From positions 2,976,001 through 3,040,000 of the forward strand of contig OZ251578.1 of NCBI GenBank assembly GCA_965243835.1: a DNA stretch of 64,000 bases, given 5' to 3'. Below, one piece after another: positions 52,680 to 60,590 of this stretch. Source of the DNA: G965202665 sp965243835 (GTDB lineage: Bacteria > Actinomycetota > Acidimicrobiia > Spongiisociales > Spongiisociaceae). A model generated the notes under the pieces. It made no database searches. It worked only from the letters and a program-made list of their open reading frames with translations, and had not been told where the DNA came from. Made by a program: the position numbers and the translations under genes. Every line of letters starts with the position of its first letter. Positions within the stretch are counted from its first letter, which is position 1.

Positions 52680-52691
52680 GGGGGGGGGGGG
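52680..52691. repeat. Poly-G/poly-C homopolymer tract (12 bases)
   Basis: Twelve G on the plus strand, read as C12 upstream of the AT-rich membrane-protein gene. With 13 (or 10) C the ATG at 52702 would join that frame as M-N-T-D-P-P-P-P-S-D-T-G; with 12 it does not. This is a possible slippage switch, but a downstream start exists. Confidence 0.6.
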
Positions 52692-52719
52692 TCGGTGTTC
52701 ATAGTAACCATGCTAGCAG

Positions 52720-52867
52720 GGTTGCTGGATGAGCATGCTTCGGGCTTGCGCCGGTTCTTGGTTGGATACGTGGGGTGGGCGGAGGCGGATGACTGCTGGC
52801 AGGACACTTTGCTGGCGGCTTTGGAGGCCTATCCAGGTTTGCGGCATGGCGGCAATTTGCGGGGGTG
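52720..52867 (+). pseudogene. Truncated copy of the adjacent ECF sigma gene
   Basis: 148 bases match 53005-53152 at 145 positions. The copy covers residues about 8-57 of the sigma factor and then ends at an in-frame TGA right after L-R-G. It has no proper start and cannot make a working sigma factor. High identity means a recent duplication. The remaining bases to 52979 hold nothing recognisable. Confidence 0.85.
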
Positions 52868-52982
52868 AGAGGTCAGCTTTCATGGCATCTATGGTAGCAG
52901 GGTTGGTGTAGGCCTGTCAAGCGGAGGGCGGGTTTTTGGAAAATATCTCACATTCCGGTGGTTCCGGTCGTTTAATTAAGTG

Positions 52983-53453
52983 ATGAGCGTTCCGCCCTTT
53001 CAACGGTTGCTGGATGAGCATGCTTCGGGCTTGCGCCGGTTCTTGGTCGGGTACGTGGGGTGGGCGGAGGCGGATGACTGCTGGCAGGACACTTTGCTGG
53101 CGGCTTTGGAGGCCTATCCAGGTTTGCGGCATGGCGGCAACTTGCGGGGGTGGTTGTTCACCATCGCCCGTCGCAAAGCGTTGGATTGCCTGCGCCGTCG
53201 GGCACGGGACGCGGAGCTTGTGCCCGTGCCGGACAGGATGGAGACGGCGGCGGCGATTCCCGATTGGGATTTGTGGGTGCTGGTGGCCGCCTTGCCGGAG
53301 AAACAGCGGGCGGCGGTGACGTTGCGGTATCTGGCCGATTTGCCTTACGCGGAGGCGGCGGAGGCGATGGGGATCAGCGAGGCGGCCGCCCGCCAAAACG
53401 TGCGCGCCGGGTTGGCGACGTTGCGCAAGAAAATGTCGGGAAGGGAGACATAA
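52983..53453 (+). CDS. Short ECF-type sigma factor
   Basis: 156 residues. Region 2 has the W-Q-D-T-L-L-A-A-L and G-W-L-F-T-I-A-R-R-K-A-L-D-C-L-R segments. Region 4 has L-P-E-K-Q-R-A-A-V-T-L-R-Y-L and the helix-turn-helix A-E-A-M-G-I-S-E-A-A-A-R-Q-N-V-R. It is shorter than usual (about 180-200) and has no anti-sigma gene beside it. It is coupled to ogt (TAATG), so it may control a response to alkylation. Confidence 0.85.
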   Translation: MSVPPFQRLLDEHASGLRRFLVGYVGWAEADDCWQDTLLAALEAYPGLRHGGNLRGWLFTIARRKALDCLRRRARDAELVPVPDRMETAAAIPDWDLWVLVAALPEKQRAAVTLRYLADLPYAEAAEAMGISEAAARQNVRAGLATLRKKMSGRET

Positions 53454-54046
53454 TGAGCGGAGTAGCGGACCGGTTGCGGAACCTGACCATTCCCTCCCCG
53501 GCGGCGGAGGGCTTCGCCGACGGGGCCTTCGCCGACGGGCGGGCCGGGGCGGTCTACGGAAAAATTTCCACCCCGGTCGGGGAGTTGACGGCGGTGGTCA
53601 CCCACCGGGGACTGCTCAACCTGATTTTCGAGGAACAGGACCAAGAACGGGCCTTGCAACGGGTGGCGGACAAGGTAACCCCCCGCATCCTGGAAGCGGC
53701 GGGGGCGGTGGCCTTCGTCCGGGACAAGTTGGACGACTATTTCCAGGGACTCACCCTTCTGATCGAGATGCCGCTAGACCGCAGCCTGCTCACCCCCTAT
53801 CAGGGGCGGGTGTTGGATTTCGCCTACGGCATTCCGGCGGGGGAGGCGCGCACCTACCGGCAGGCGGCGGAGGGTGCGGGCGACGCGCGGGCGGCCCGGG
53901 CGACCGGGCGGGCGTTGGCGACCAACCCGATACCGGTGGTGTTGCCCTGTCACCGGGTAGTGGCCTCCGACGGGGGATTGCGCGGCTACGCGGGCGGCCT
54001 GGACCGCAAACGGTTCTTGCTGGAGCACGAAGGCTTTCTCCGGTAG
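53453..54046 (+). CDS. ogt: Methylated-DNA-protein-cysteine methyltransferase
   Basis: 197 residues. The suicide-acceptor site is V-V-L-P-C-H-R-V-V in its classic context, after R-A-L-A-T-N-P-I-P. The helix-turn-helix region L-T-P-Y-Q-G-R-V-L-D-F and the G-E-A-R-T-Y segment bind DNA. The first ~30 residues are an extra Ala/Gly-rich leader before G-A-V-Y-G-K. It removes alkyl groups from O6-alkylguanine. Its ATG overlaps the sigma stop. Confidence 0.93.
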   Translation: MSGVADRLRNLTIPSPAAEGFADGAFADGRAGAVYGKISTPVGELTAVVTHRGLLNLIFEEQDQERALQRVADKVTPRILEAAGAVAFVRDKLDDYFQGLTLLIEMPLDRSLLTPYQGRVLDFAYGIPAGEARTYRQAAEGAGDARAARATGRALATNPIPVVLPCHRVVASDGGLRGYAGGLDRKRFLLEHEGFLR

Positions 54047-54270
54047 GGCCGCCGCCCCATCGGGTAGCGGGGTGCGTGGAATAGGGGGCTTCACGGGTCC
54101 CGACGCGATGGACTTAGCAGACGAAAGCCGGGGGAGGCGGCGGGAGTCGTCGGCCTGGCGTAGAAACTGATTAGCGACCCGAGACGCGCAAGCGCGGACG
54201 CCCGCTGGCGGGAGGGATTTAAGACCTGTTCGCCAAACGGAGGCCGACGGCAAGCAGAAAGGAGTCCGAT

Positions 54271-54576
54271 TTGGACGACAAACTTGACAACTTAAACCCG
54301 GATGACATCGTCATCCCCGACACACCGGAGGAGGCGGTTCGCCTCACCAACCAATCCCTGTTCGACAAGACGGAGGCGAGTATCCGGAAACTCAACCGGG
54401 ACTTGCAAGAGTTGCGGGTGAGCGACGAACCGGTGGAAGCCGCTTATGCCAGGTCGCTGGCGGAGGTGGCCTTGTTTCTCTCCTGCGCCCGCCTCTTCTG
54501 GTTCGAAGAGGAGGATTTGCGGCCCGACCAAATTGCAAGGTTGGACACCCTGGCGGACGTGATTGACAAAATGTGA
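54271..54576 (+). CDS. Small helical protein, paralogue A of an unknown family
   Basis: 101 residues from a TTG start behind AAAGGAG. It shares P-D-T-P-(E/Q)-E-A-V, a following L...Q...F-D, and L-R-P-D-Q near the end with the 98-residue protein at 54961. The two are therefore paralogues. Predicted to be all-helical and acidic, with no signal peptide. Function unknown. The 224 bases upstream (54047-54270) hold no gene. Confidence 0.65.
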   Translation: MDDKLDNLNPDDIVIPDTPEEAVRLTNQSLFDKTEASIRKLNRDLQELRVSDEPVEAAYARSLAEVALFLSCARLFWFEEEDLRPDQIARLDTLADVIDKM

Positions 54577-54666
54577 AACGCTACTTTGCGATCATCCGAA
54601 TTCGGTGACCCTGGATGGTGAAACATCATCATCCAATAGTCAATACCTTGAAAGGAGGTATAAAGA

Positions 54667-54732
54667 ATGAATATCAGCATTATTAATCTGGCTTGCCGTG
54701 AGTGCGGATGGCCTGACGTTATAGGAGAATAA
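54667..54732 (+). CDS. Very small ORF (21 residues) with a strong ribosome site
   Basis: Encodes M-N-I-S-I-I-N-L-A-C-R-E-C-G-W-P-D-V-I-G. A perfect AAGGAGGT lies seven bases before the ATG, better than for any neighbour. It ends one base before the next start codon. The C-x2-C pair could bind metal. A leader peptide for the downstream genes is an alternative. Confidence 0.5.
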   Translation: MNISIINLACRECGWPDVIGE

Positions 54733-54733
54733 A

Positions 54734-54955
54734 ATGTTCACCGTGTTTCAAATACATTTCAAAAATCCGAGATTGAACTGGTTCGGAGTGTCTAAAGGCG
54801 GTGAGCTTCTAGAGGCGACTGCGGCCCGGATTGTCAAACATAGGCAGATGCATGGAGATTACAACGTGTATTTCCTGGAAATGTTTGACAGGAAGGCGGA
54901 TGCTGATAAATTTATCAGTGAACTGATTGATAAGCAAGCTAATAACAGGAGGTAA
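54734..54955 (+). CDS. Small protein of 73 residues, unknown
   Basis: Starts M-F-T-V-F-Q-I-H-F-K-N-P-R behind a GGAGAAT site and has an alternating strand/helix pattern ending in a Lys/Asp-rich helix. No family recognised. It lies between the two paralogous small genes and is AT-richer than the chromosome. Confidence 0.6.
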   Translation: MFTVFQIHFKNPRLNWFGVSKGGELLEATAARIVKHRQMHGDYNVYFLEMFDRKADADKFISELIDKQANNRR

Positions 54956-54960
54956 ATCCC

Positions 54961-55257
54961 ATGACCTACGAAATTGAAGTACCCGACACGCCGCAGGAGG
55001 CGGTGGAGTTGCATTTACAGGAGAGTTTTGATGACGCTCGCAGAGCGGTGGAGAAGATGCAGGGGGACCGGTTTGAAATTGCGGAGAATGCCCCGAAGCC
55101 GATTGACTGCCAATACGTGTTGTCGATACTCCGGTTGGCTATTTCGCTGTCCGAATTGCTGATGGTGAACATGGACAGGGATGCTCTTCGCCCTGACCAG
55201 AGAGACCATGCCGCCGGGATCTTTGAGAAGCGCGCTCGGAAACGCTATCGGGAATAA
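54961..55257 (+). CDS. Small helical protein, paralogue B of an unknown family
   Basis: 98 residues behind a good AGGAGG site. It has the same P-D-T-P-Q-E-A-V start and L-R-P-D-Q block as the gene at 54271. The middle helix S-I-L-R-L-A-I-S-L-S-E-L-L is amphipathic. Spacing of five bases after the 73-residue gene indicates one operon. Function unknown. Confidence 0.65.
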   Translation: MTYEIEVPDTPQEAVELHLQESFDDARRAVEKMQGDRFEIAENAPKPIDCQYVLSILRLAISLSELLMVNMDRDALRPDQRDHAAGIFEKRARKRYRE

Positions 55258-55386
55258 ACTTGACATCGATCGGCGGAGGAGCGAAACCAGGACCGCGCGA
55301 CCCGCGCGGGGAAAGCGAGGAATGCGGATGACGGATTTGGCGCGGCGCGGCCGGATCGCCGGGAGCGGCCAGTGCGGACTAGGACC

Positions 55387-55971
55387 ATGCGACCCGCCGT
55401 GACCATCAAGGCGGCCCTTACCCTGGATGGGCAACTGGCTGCCGCCGACGGCACTTCGCAGTGGATCACCCCGCCCGCCGCCCGGGAGGACGCCCACCGC
55501 CTGCGGGCGGAGGCGGATGCGGTGCTGGTGGGGGCGGGGACGGTGCGGGCCGACGACCCGGAGTTGACGGTGCGTCTCCCAAATTATGAAGGCCCCCAGC
55601 CGCGTCCGGTGATAGCGGCGGGGGCCAAGCCGCTCCCCGCCGGGGTCCGAATAATGGCCCGCGATCCGATCATCCTCCGCTCGGTCGGAGAGAGCGGGCG
55701 GGCGGATCTGACCGCCGGTTTGGAAGAATTGTACGAGCGGGGGATACGGCGGGTGCTGGCCGAGGGCGGGACGACCCTGTTCGGGTCGCTGTTGGCGGAG
55801 GGCTTGGCGGATCGGGCGGTTTTCTACTACGGCCCCCGTCTGGCCGGGGGAGTGGGCCGACCCCTGTTCCCCGGAGAGTGGCGGACGTTGCAGGAGTCCC
55901 GTCCGGCGCGCATCATCTCCGCCGAAAACCGGGAGGGGTACCTGCGGGTGGAAGCGGACCTCCGGCCCTGA
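55387..55971 (+). CDS. RibD C-terminal-like pyrimidine/dihydrofolate reductase
   Basis: 194 residues of the RibD_C fold. It begins P-A-V-T-I-K-A-A-L-T-L-D-G-Q-L-A, then D-A-V-L-V-G-A-G-T-V-R-A-D-D-P-E-L-T-V-R and V-L-A-E-G-G-T-T-L-F-G-S-L. These match the NADPH- and substrate-binding signatures of the riboflavin reductase domain. The deaminase domain is absent, so it is a stand-alone reductase; folate- or other pyrimidine-type substrates are possible. Its 3' part recurs in broken form at 56950-57057. Confidence 0.85.
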   Translation: MRPAVTIKAALTLDGQLAAADGTSQWITPPAAREDAHRLRAEADAVLVGAGTVRADDPELTVRLPNYEGPQPRPVIAAGAKPLPAGVRIMARDPIILRSVGESGRADLTAGLEELYERGIRRVLAEGGTTLFGSLLAEGLADRAVFYYGPRLAGGVGRPLFPGEWRTLQESRPARIISAENREGYLRVEADLRP

Positions 55972-56064
55972 TTCTTATCGTTCCTTGCGCTTCCGCTTCC
56001 GAGATGCCCGGCTTCTATCTACTCCAAACGAGATGTAACGAAATTGAGTACGTGCTCAACTAGG

Positions 56065-56092
56065 TTGTCAGGCAGGTATGCTGATGTATAAT
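56065..56092 (+). promoter_or_regulatory. Promoter of the Trp-repeat gene
   Basis: TTGTCA (56065-56070), 16 bases, TATAAT (56087-56092). The start would be near 56099, so the ATG at 56078 lies inside the promoter and the ATG at 56129, with GGAGG before it, is the likely start. Confidence 0.65.
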
Positions 56093-56128
56093 TATGGAGA
56101 CGCAGATGGTACTGGCGGAGGCAGGCTG

Positions 56129-56947
56129 ATGCATGATGAAGAAGACCTAATAGTATTACAAGCAGGCTGGCAGGCGCATATAGCAGGCCTGCCTCTAGAT
56201 CCTGAGGAACATTTCCTGTGGCAGGACGGCTGGATGGAGGCATCAGGCGCAGAGGCGTATCTGCTAGGCGTTCCCCTGTCTAAAATCATACATCCATCAG
56301 CGGTTGATGGATGGCAATATGAGCAAACCATCATAGAGGAATATCGGCAGAGATGGCAAGACTATCTAGATGGTCGCGTGCAGTTAGATAAGGCAAAGGA
56401 TGACCCGGATTATATTCTGGATTGCATGCTGGGTGACTGCGTAGACATCCACCTTGCGGAGGAATTGCCTGCTATGTCTGACCTATTCGTATGGCGCAGA
56501 CTACCTTATTATGCGTGGCACAGGGGCTGGCGGGCGCATATGGAAGGCTGGTCTGATGACATCCGTCGGCCTGATATTTGGCGCAGGGGTTGGCAGGACG
56601 CATCAAACCTGATGTCCGGGCACCCGCAGGAGGTGGCAGGGCAGGCTGAGCTCAATACTATTGAGAGGTACGCGTTAAATATTAATAGTTACTCGGAAAG
56701 CAAGGGGAAGGCGAAGCGCAACAAAGAGACTAACAGGCGCGCGATCGCGGAGGTGATGCTCTGGTACCTGGACCACTGGGAGCACATGCATTTCGATGTA
56801 GACAAGGCCGCGTACAGGATGGCGCGATACTCGCAACGCTGGTTTTCGCGTGCTCAGTGCCGCAAGGCGTTGTCGACGAAAGCCGGGAGGGAGCAGATGA
56901 TGTCTGAGCTTCGGCCTGTGCTTTTGCGCCGCCAGCTCCCCCGTTAG
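56129..56947 (+). CDS. Trp-rich internally repeated protein, unknown function
   Basis: 272 residues. Two related blocks stand out: G-W-Q-A-H-I-A-G-L followed by F-L-W-Q-D-G-W-M-E-A-S, and G-W-R-A-H-M-E-G-W followed by I-W-R-R-G-W-Q-D-A-S. They are about 125 residues apart and look like an internal repeat. The C-terminal third is basic (K-G-K-A-K-R-N-K-E-T). No domain recognised. Codon use differs from neighbours and the gene has its own promoter. It is bracketed by the ribD-like gene and a broken copy of that gene's end, so it looks inserted. Confidence 0.7.
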   Translation: MHDEEDLIVLQAGWQAHIAGLPLDPEEHFLWQDGWMEASGAEAYLLGVPLSKIIHPSAVDGWQYEQTIIEEYRQRWQDYLDGRVQLDKAKDDPDYILDCMLGDCVDIHLAEELPAMSDLFVWRRLPYYAWHRGWRAHMEGWSDDIRRPDIWRRGWQDASNLMSGHPQEVAGQAELNTIERYALNINSYSESKGKAKRNKETNRRAIAEVMLWYLDHWEHMHFDVDKAAYRMARYSQRWFSRAQCRKALSTKAGREQMMSELRPVLLRRQLPR

Positions 56948-56949
56948 GC

Positions 56950-57057
56950 GAGGGCTTGGCGGTCGGGCGGTTTCTACTGCGGCCCCTGTCTGGCCGGGGG
57001 AGTGGGTTGGCCACTGTTCTCGGAGGGTGGCGGGCGTTGCAGGAGTCCTACCCGGCG
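56950..57057 (+). pseudogene. Degenerate copy of the ribD-like gene 3' part
   Basis: 108 bases align with 55798-55908 (near the 3' end of the reductase gene) with about 88% identity by eye and three single-base losses. It starts right after the Trp-repeat gene's stop. The frame is broken, so it is a relic of duplication. Confidence 0.8.
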
Positions 57058-57083
57058 GCGGGGCGGGTTAAACTCCCATCCGC

Positions 57084-57422
57084 ATGGAAGCCACACCCAG
57101 GCACGAAATTCCCGCCTTGGACGATATTCGGGAAATGCTGACACCCGCCCTTCGGGAGACCGGGGCGTTGCGGGCTATCGTGTTCGGTTCTTACGCCCGC
57201 GGCGAAGCTCGCGACTACTCCGACCTGGACCTTGTGATCATCGCTTCGGTCGAGCGAAAATTCGTAACCAGGTTTAAAGACTTCTGGCCGGTGATAGACG
57301 CTTGGCGGGGAGGCATGGACCTCATTGTCTACACCCCCGCCGAATACCAAAAAATGCGCTTGGAGGAGCACGGGTTCGTCGACCTGCTGGAAACGGAAGG
57401 AAAGGTCATCTTTGAACGATGA
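57084..57422 (+). CDS. MNT-type minimal nucleotidyltransferase
   Basis: 112 residues with V-F-G-S-Y-A-R-G-E-A-R-D-Y-S-D-L-D-L-V-I and a third Asp in G-M-D-L-I-V-Y-T. This is a second MNT protein of the window, related to the one at 36805. Such proteins usually pair with a HEPN toxin, and none is beside it. It stands at the right edge of the accessory island. Confidence 0.78.
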   Translation: MEATPRHEIPALDDIREMLTPALRETGALRAIVFGSYARGEARDYSDLDLVIIASVERKFVTRFKDFWPVIDAWRGGMDLIVYTPAEYQKMRLEEHGFVDLLETEGKVIFER

Positions 57423-57461
57423 CCCCGCGGTGAAAAACCCGCCGTTTTAGCGCGCCGAAAC

Positions 57462-58448
57462 TTAGGCGCAGATGGGGAGGCGGGCGTTGTCGTCCCAGCG
57501 GCCGCTGAAGTGCATTACGGTTTCGCCGGAGAGGATGCGCCGTTTGGCGTCCCGCCACAGTTCCGCCCAATCCCGGTGGTCGGTCACGGCCGACTCGGGA
57601 CGGGCTTGACTGCGGGCGACGAAACCGGGGAAGCAGGAGCGGCCGGTGGGTTGGCCGATCGGCTGATAGCGCAGGTCGAAACTCCAGCGGATGTCATCGG
57701 TTTCGTTCGCCAACGAGGCGTGTTCGGTCATGCGGTGCAGGAGCAGGACATCCCCCGCCGCCATCTCCACCGGTGTCCGCTCGCCCCCGACGACCGGTTC
57801 CGGAATGTAGATGTCGGACGGGAAAACCTTGCCCGGGCAGTGCGGGGCGCGCTCCCCGCGATGGGTTCCCGGGGCCACCACCAGACATCCGTTGTCCCGG
57901 GTGGCGTCGGTGATGGCCGCCCACACGGTCAGCATATCGGTGTCGTCCCCCTCGGGGTCGATCACCGCCGCATCCTGGTGCCAGTCGGTGACAGACACGT
58001 TGGTGTCGGCGTTCGTCCCCGCCAGGCTGCTTTGCGGCGGTTTGATACGGGCGTGTTGCACCGGGTTGCTGTAAATCTCCGGTCCGATAACCGACTCGGC
58101 GATGTCCAACAGCCGGGGATGGGTTAGCAGGCCGAAAACGGCCGGACCGGTGTTCAAAGTGGCGTCTTCGGGCAGGTCGCTCAACAATGGCAGGGAAATG
58201 TCCAAGTGCTGGTAGAGCAGGTACATATCGTCCAGTTGCTCCATCGCCTCGATGTAACGCCCGGAGAAAGAGGCGGACCGCAACGGCCGCAACGCGCCCC
58301 GCTCCACCAAGTCGGAGCAGGCCTTCTCCAGGATCTGTTCGTACTCGGCCCGGATGCCGGCCAAGTCGGATGGGGAGAGGACGTTCTCGACTACCAGGTA
58401 GCCGTCGTCCTGGAAACGTTGGAGTTGCCGGTCGGTGAGACCTGTCAT
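57462..58448 (-). CDS. Phytanoyl-CoA dioxygenase (PhyH) family protein
   Basis: 328 residues. The Fe(II) ligands are in T-D-W-H-Q-D-A-A-V (His, Asp) and the distal His in H-R-M-T-E-H-A-S; the 2-oxoglutarate Arg is probably in I-R-W-S-F-D-L-R-Y. The N-terminal F-Q-D-D-G-Y-L-V-V-E-N-V-L is typical. It would hydroxylate an unknown small molecule. It faces the tRNA cluster. Confidence 0.9.
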   Translation of the reverse strand: MTGLTDRQLQRFQDDGYLVVENVLSPSDLAGIRAEYEQILEKACSDLVERGALRPLRSASFSGRYIEAMEQLDDMYLLYQHLDISLPLLSDLPEDATLNTGPAVFGLLTHPRLLDIAESVIGPEIYSNPVQHARIKPPQSSLAGTNADTNVSVTDWHQDAAVIDPEGDDTDMLTVWAAITDATRDNGCLVVAPGTHRGERAPHCPGKVFPSDIYIPEPVVGGERTPVEMAAGDVLLLHRMTEHASLANETDDIRWSFDLRYQPIGQPTGRSCFPGFVARSQARPESAVTDHRDWAELWRDAKRRILSGETVMHFSGRWDDNARLPICA

Positions 58449-58578
58449 GGTACGCCTCCTGGTTATGGTCGGAGTATGCTATCACGCCTTCGTCGCGTGT
58501 GAAACCAAATTTTGGCGGATGTCGAACTGACGGGCGGGCGGGGGCGAGGAGGGGCTCAAGTCTGCGATACTGGGGGGC

Positions 58579-58667
58579 GGAGGGATGGTCGAGCGGTCGA
58601 AGGCGCTGGTCTTGAAAACCAGTAGATCCGGCAACGGGTCTCGTGGGTTCGAATCCCACTCCCTCCG
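58579..58667 (+). tRNA. tRNA-Ser (anticodon TGA)
   Basis: 89 bases folding as a class-II tRNA with a long variable arm. The acceptor pairs GGAGGGA with TCCCTCC. The anticodon loop is CTTGAAA with TGA. The T arm reads GGGTTCGAATCCC. CCA is not encoded. Confidence 0.96.
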
Positions 58668-58748
58668 CCCCGCGCCGCCGTCCGGGACCCCGCTGGACGG
58701 CGGGCGGCGCGCAGGTCGTCGAAACCGGCTAGAATGGGAAGGGCAAGG

Positions 58749-58839
58749 GGAGAGGTGGCCGAGCGGTCGAAGGCGCTCGCCTGCTAAGCGAGTAAGGGGT
58801 AAAATCCCTTCGAGGGTTCAAATCCCTCCCTCTCCGCCA
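58749..58839 (+). tRNA. tRNA-Ser (anticodon GCT)
   Basis: 91 bases including an encoded CCA. The acceptor pairs GGAGAGG with CCTCTCC, the anticodon loop CTGCTAA gives GCT, and a long variable arm is present. It starts 81 bases after the first serine tRNA. Confidence 0.96.
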
Positions 58840-58860
58840 CGGGCCGGCCCGCCCGCAAAC

Positions 58861-58934
<74 letters not shown>

Positions 58935-58955
58935 CCGGCGCCCGGCCCGTTTGGT

Positions 58956-60590
58956 TCAAGCCGCCTGCGGGCGGCGGGCGGGCCGCTCCCGTTTGCCGTT
59001 GAGCAGGGTTCCGACCGGGGTGTAGCGCACCAGGAAATGGTAGGTGACCAGCAGGATCGCGCTCACCGCCCCGCACACCAGCAGGAACTTGGCCAGCGCG
59101 GGAATGTTCCAGTCCCGCACCAGAACCTGCCCGACGATGATCAGCGGCAGGTGGGCGATGTACATCCAGTAGGAGGCGTCGGACAGGTAGCGCGCCGCCG
59201 GCCGTTCCTTGCGTAGCATGGCTCGGAACAACCCGATCAGGCCGATGCACATCCCCCACGCGTACAGGACTTGCAGGACGGAGGCGATCAGCCAGTCGGC
59301 CCCGGCGGGGTCGTAAGTGAAGTACAAGGCCGCTAGGAACATGGGGAGCAGGGTTGCGGGCAGGATGGCCCACCACCATCTGCCCAAGGTTTCCACCCGC
59401 GGGGCTCCGGAGCGTCCGGTCCGTCCGTACAGCAGGGCCCCGAAAGTGAAGAACAGGGCGTAGTAGGCCAGCACATGCCAAAGCGGTATCCATCCGGTGG
59501 AAGTGTCGGGGCCGAACACCGGTATCTCCCCCCCGCCTCCCATAAGCAGTTGCGGCGCCAGGGTGAGGGGGATCATCAGCCACATCACCGCCCTCAGCGC
59601 GCGGGAAGGAGCGCCTCCCTCCGTTCGGCCGACCCGTTTGGCCCGGGCGTCGGCGGCTAGGGCCACCAGCGCGAACCCGGCCACCAGCCACAGCAGGAAC
59701 CACAGGAACCACAAGTGATGGAAGGTGAGCAACCAGGATTCCAGGCCCACTTCCTCCTGCGGTTCGGGGGCGAGCTCCGCGCCCGCGTTCCAGTAGAAAA
59801 TATCTTTCCAGGACGTCCCGGCGGGGCGGGGGTCTTCGGCTCCGTTGGCGATCAACAAGTCGGCGATCCGTTCCCGACCGAAGAAAATCGCCCAGTTGAC
59901 CGGCGGGTCGCCGTTGTCGGCGCGGGCGTTCGGGTCGGCTCCCTTGGCCAGCAGATGGGCGGTCACTTCGGCGTTGCCGGTGAAGGCGGTCAGATGCAGG
60001 GCGGTTCCCCCCTCGGGGGAGTAGTCGACGACTTTGTTCAAGTTGATGTCCGCCCCCTGATCCAGCAACTCGTCGATGGCTACGGTGTTGCCGACCAAGG
60101 CCGCCGTCCGCACATCCCCCGTCTCCACCAGGTCCCGCACTACCGTTCCGGAGTCGATCGCCCACCCGTACACCAGGTTCATAGCCGGGATGACGGTTAC
60201 CAGCCCGATCAGGAGCGGCAGGGCGATGCGGCGCAGACGGTGGTTGACGAGATATCCCAGGCCCCGCCGTCGCCAGAGCATGGCGGTGAAGAAGCCGCTC
60301 ATCAAGAAAAAGATGGGCATGCGGAACCCGTGCACCGCCACGAAGAACTCGTCGAACGGCCCGGAGAAGTCGGCCATGTTGTCCTGCACCGCCCAGAAAC
60401 CGGGTAGGAAAGCGAGGGCGGCGTGCAAGCCGATGCCCAGCAACATGGCGAAGGCCCGCAGGGCGTCCAGCCCGTGCAAGCGACGGGCGGGCGGCGGCCC
60501 GGCGGGGACGGGGGCGGTCCCGGGCAGGGCCGGACCAGAAGCGTCCGGGACGGTTGCCGGAGCAACGGGGTTGGGTTGGTTTTCAGTCAT
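58956..60590 (-). CDS. Acyltransferase-3 family membrane protein with embedded ankyrin repeats
   Basis: 544 residues from ATG 60590. The acyltransferase signature L-D-A-L-R-A-F-A-M-L-L-G-I-G-L-H is near residue 41, with about 10 membrane helices overall. Between helices, at about 160-255, lie ankyrin-like repeats (G-T-A-L-H-L-T-A-F-T-G-N-A and L-L-A-K-G-A-D-P-N-A). Ankyrin repeats normally bind proteins, and their placement inside a membrane acyltransferase is unusual. The enzyme likely acylates a surface glycan. It overlaps manC by eight bases. Confidence 0.85.
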   Translation of the reverse strand: MTENQPNPVAPATVPDASGPALPGTAPVPAGPPPARRLHGLDALRAFAMLLGIGLHAALAFLPGFWAVQDNMADFSGPFDEFFVAVHGFRMPIFFLMSGFFTAMLWRRRGLGYLVNHRLRRIALPLLIGLVTVIPAMNLVYGWAIDSGTVVRDLVETGDVRTAALVGNTVAIDELLDQGADINLNKVVDYSPEGGTALHLTAFTGNAEVTAHLLAKGADPNARADNGDPPVNWAIFFGRERIADLLIANGAEDPRPAGTSWKDIFYWNAGAELAPEPQEEVGLESWLLTFHHLWFLWFLLWLVAGFALVALAADARAKRVGRTEGGAPSRALRAVMWLMIPLTLAPQLLMGGGGEIPVFGPDTSTGWIPLWHVLAYYALFFTFGALLYGRTGRSGAPRVETLGRWWWAILPATLLPMFLAALYFTYDPAGADWLIASVLQVLYAWGMCIGLIGLFRAMLRKERPAARYLSDASYWMYIAHLPLIIVGQVLVRDWNIPALAKFLLVCGAVSAILLVTYHFLVRYTPVGTLLNGKRERPARRPQAA

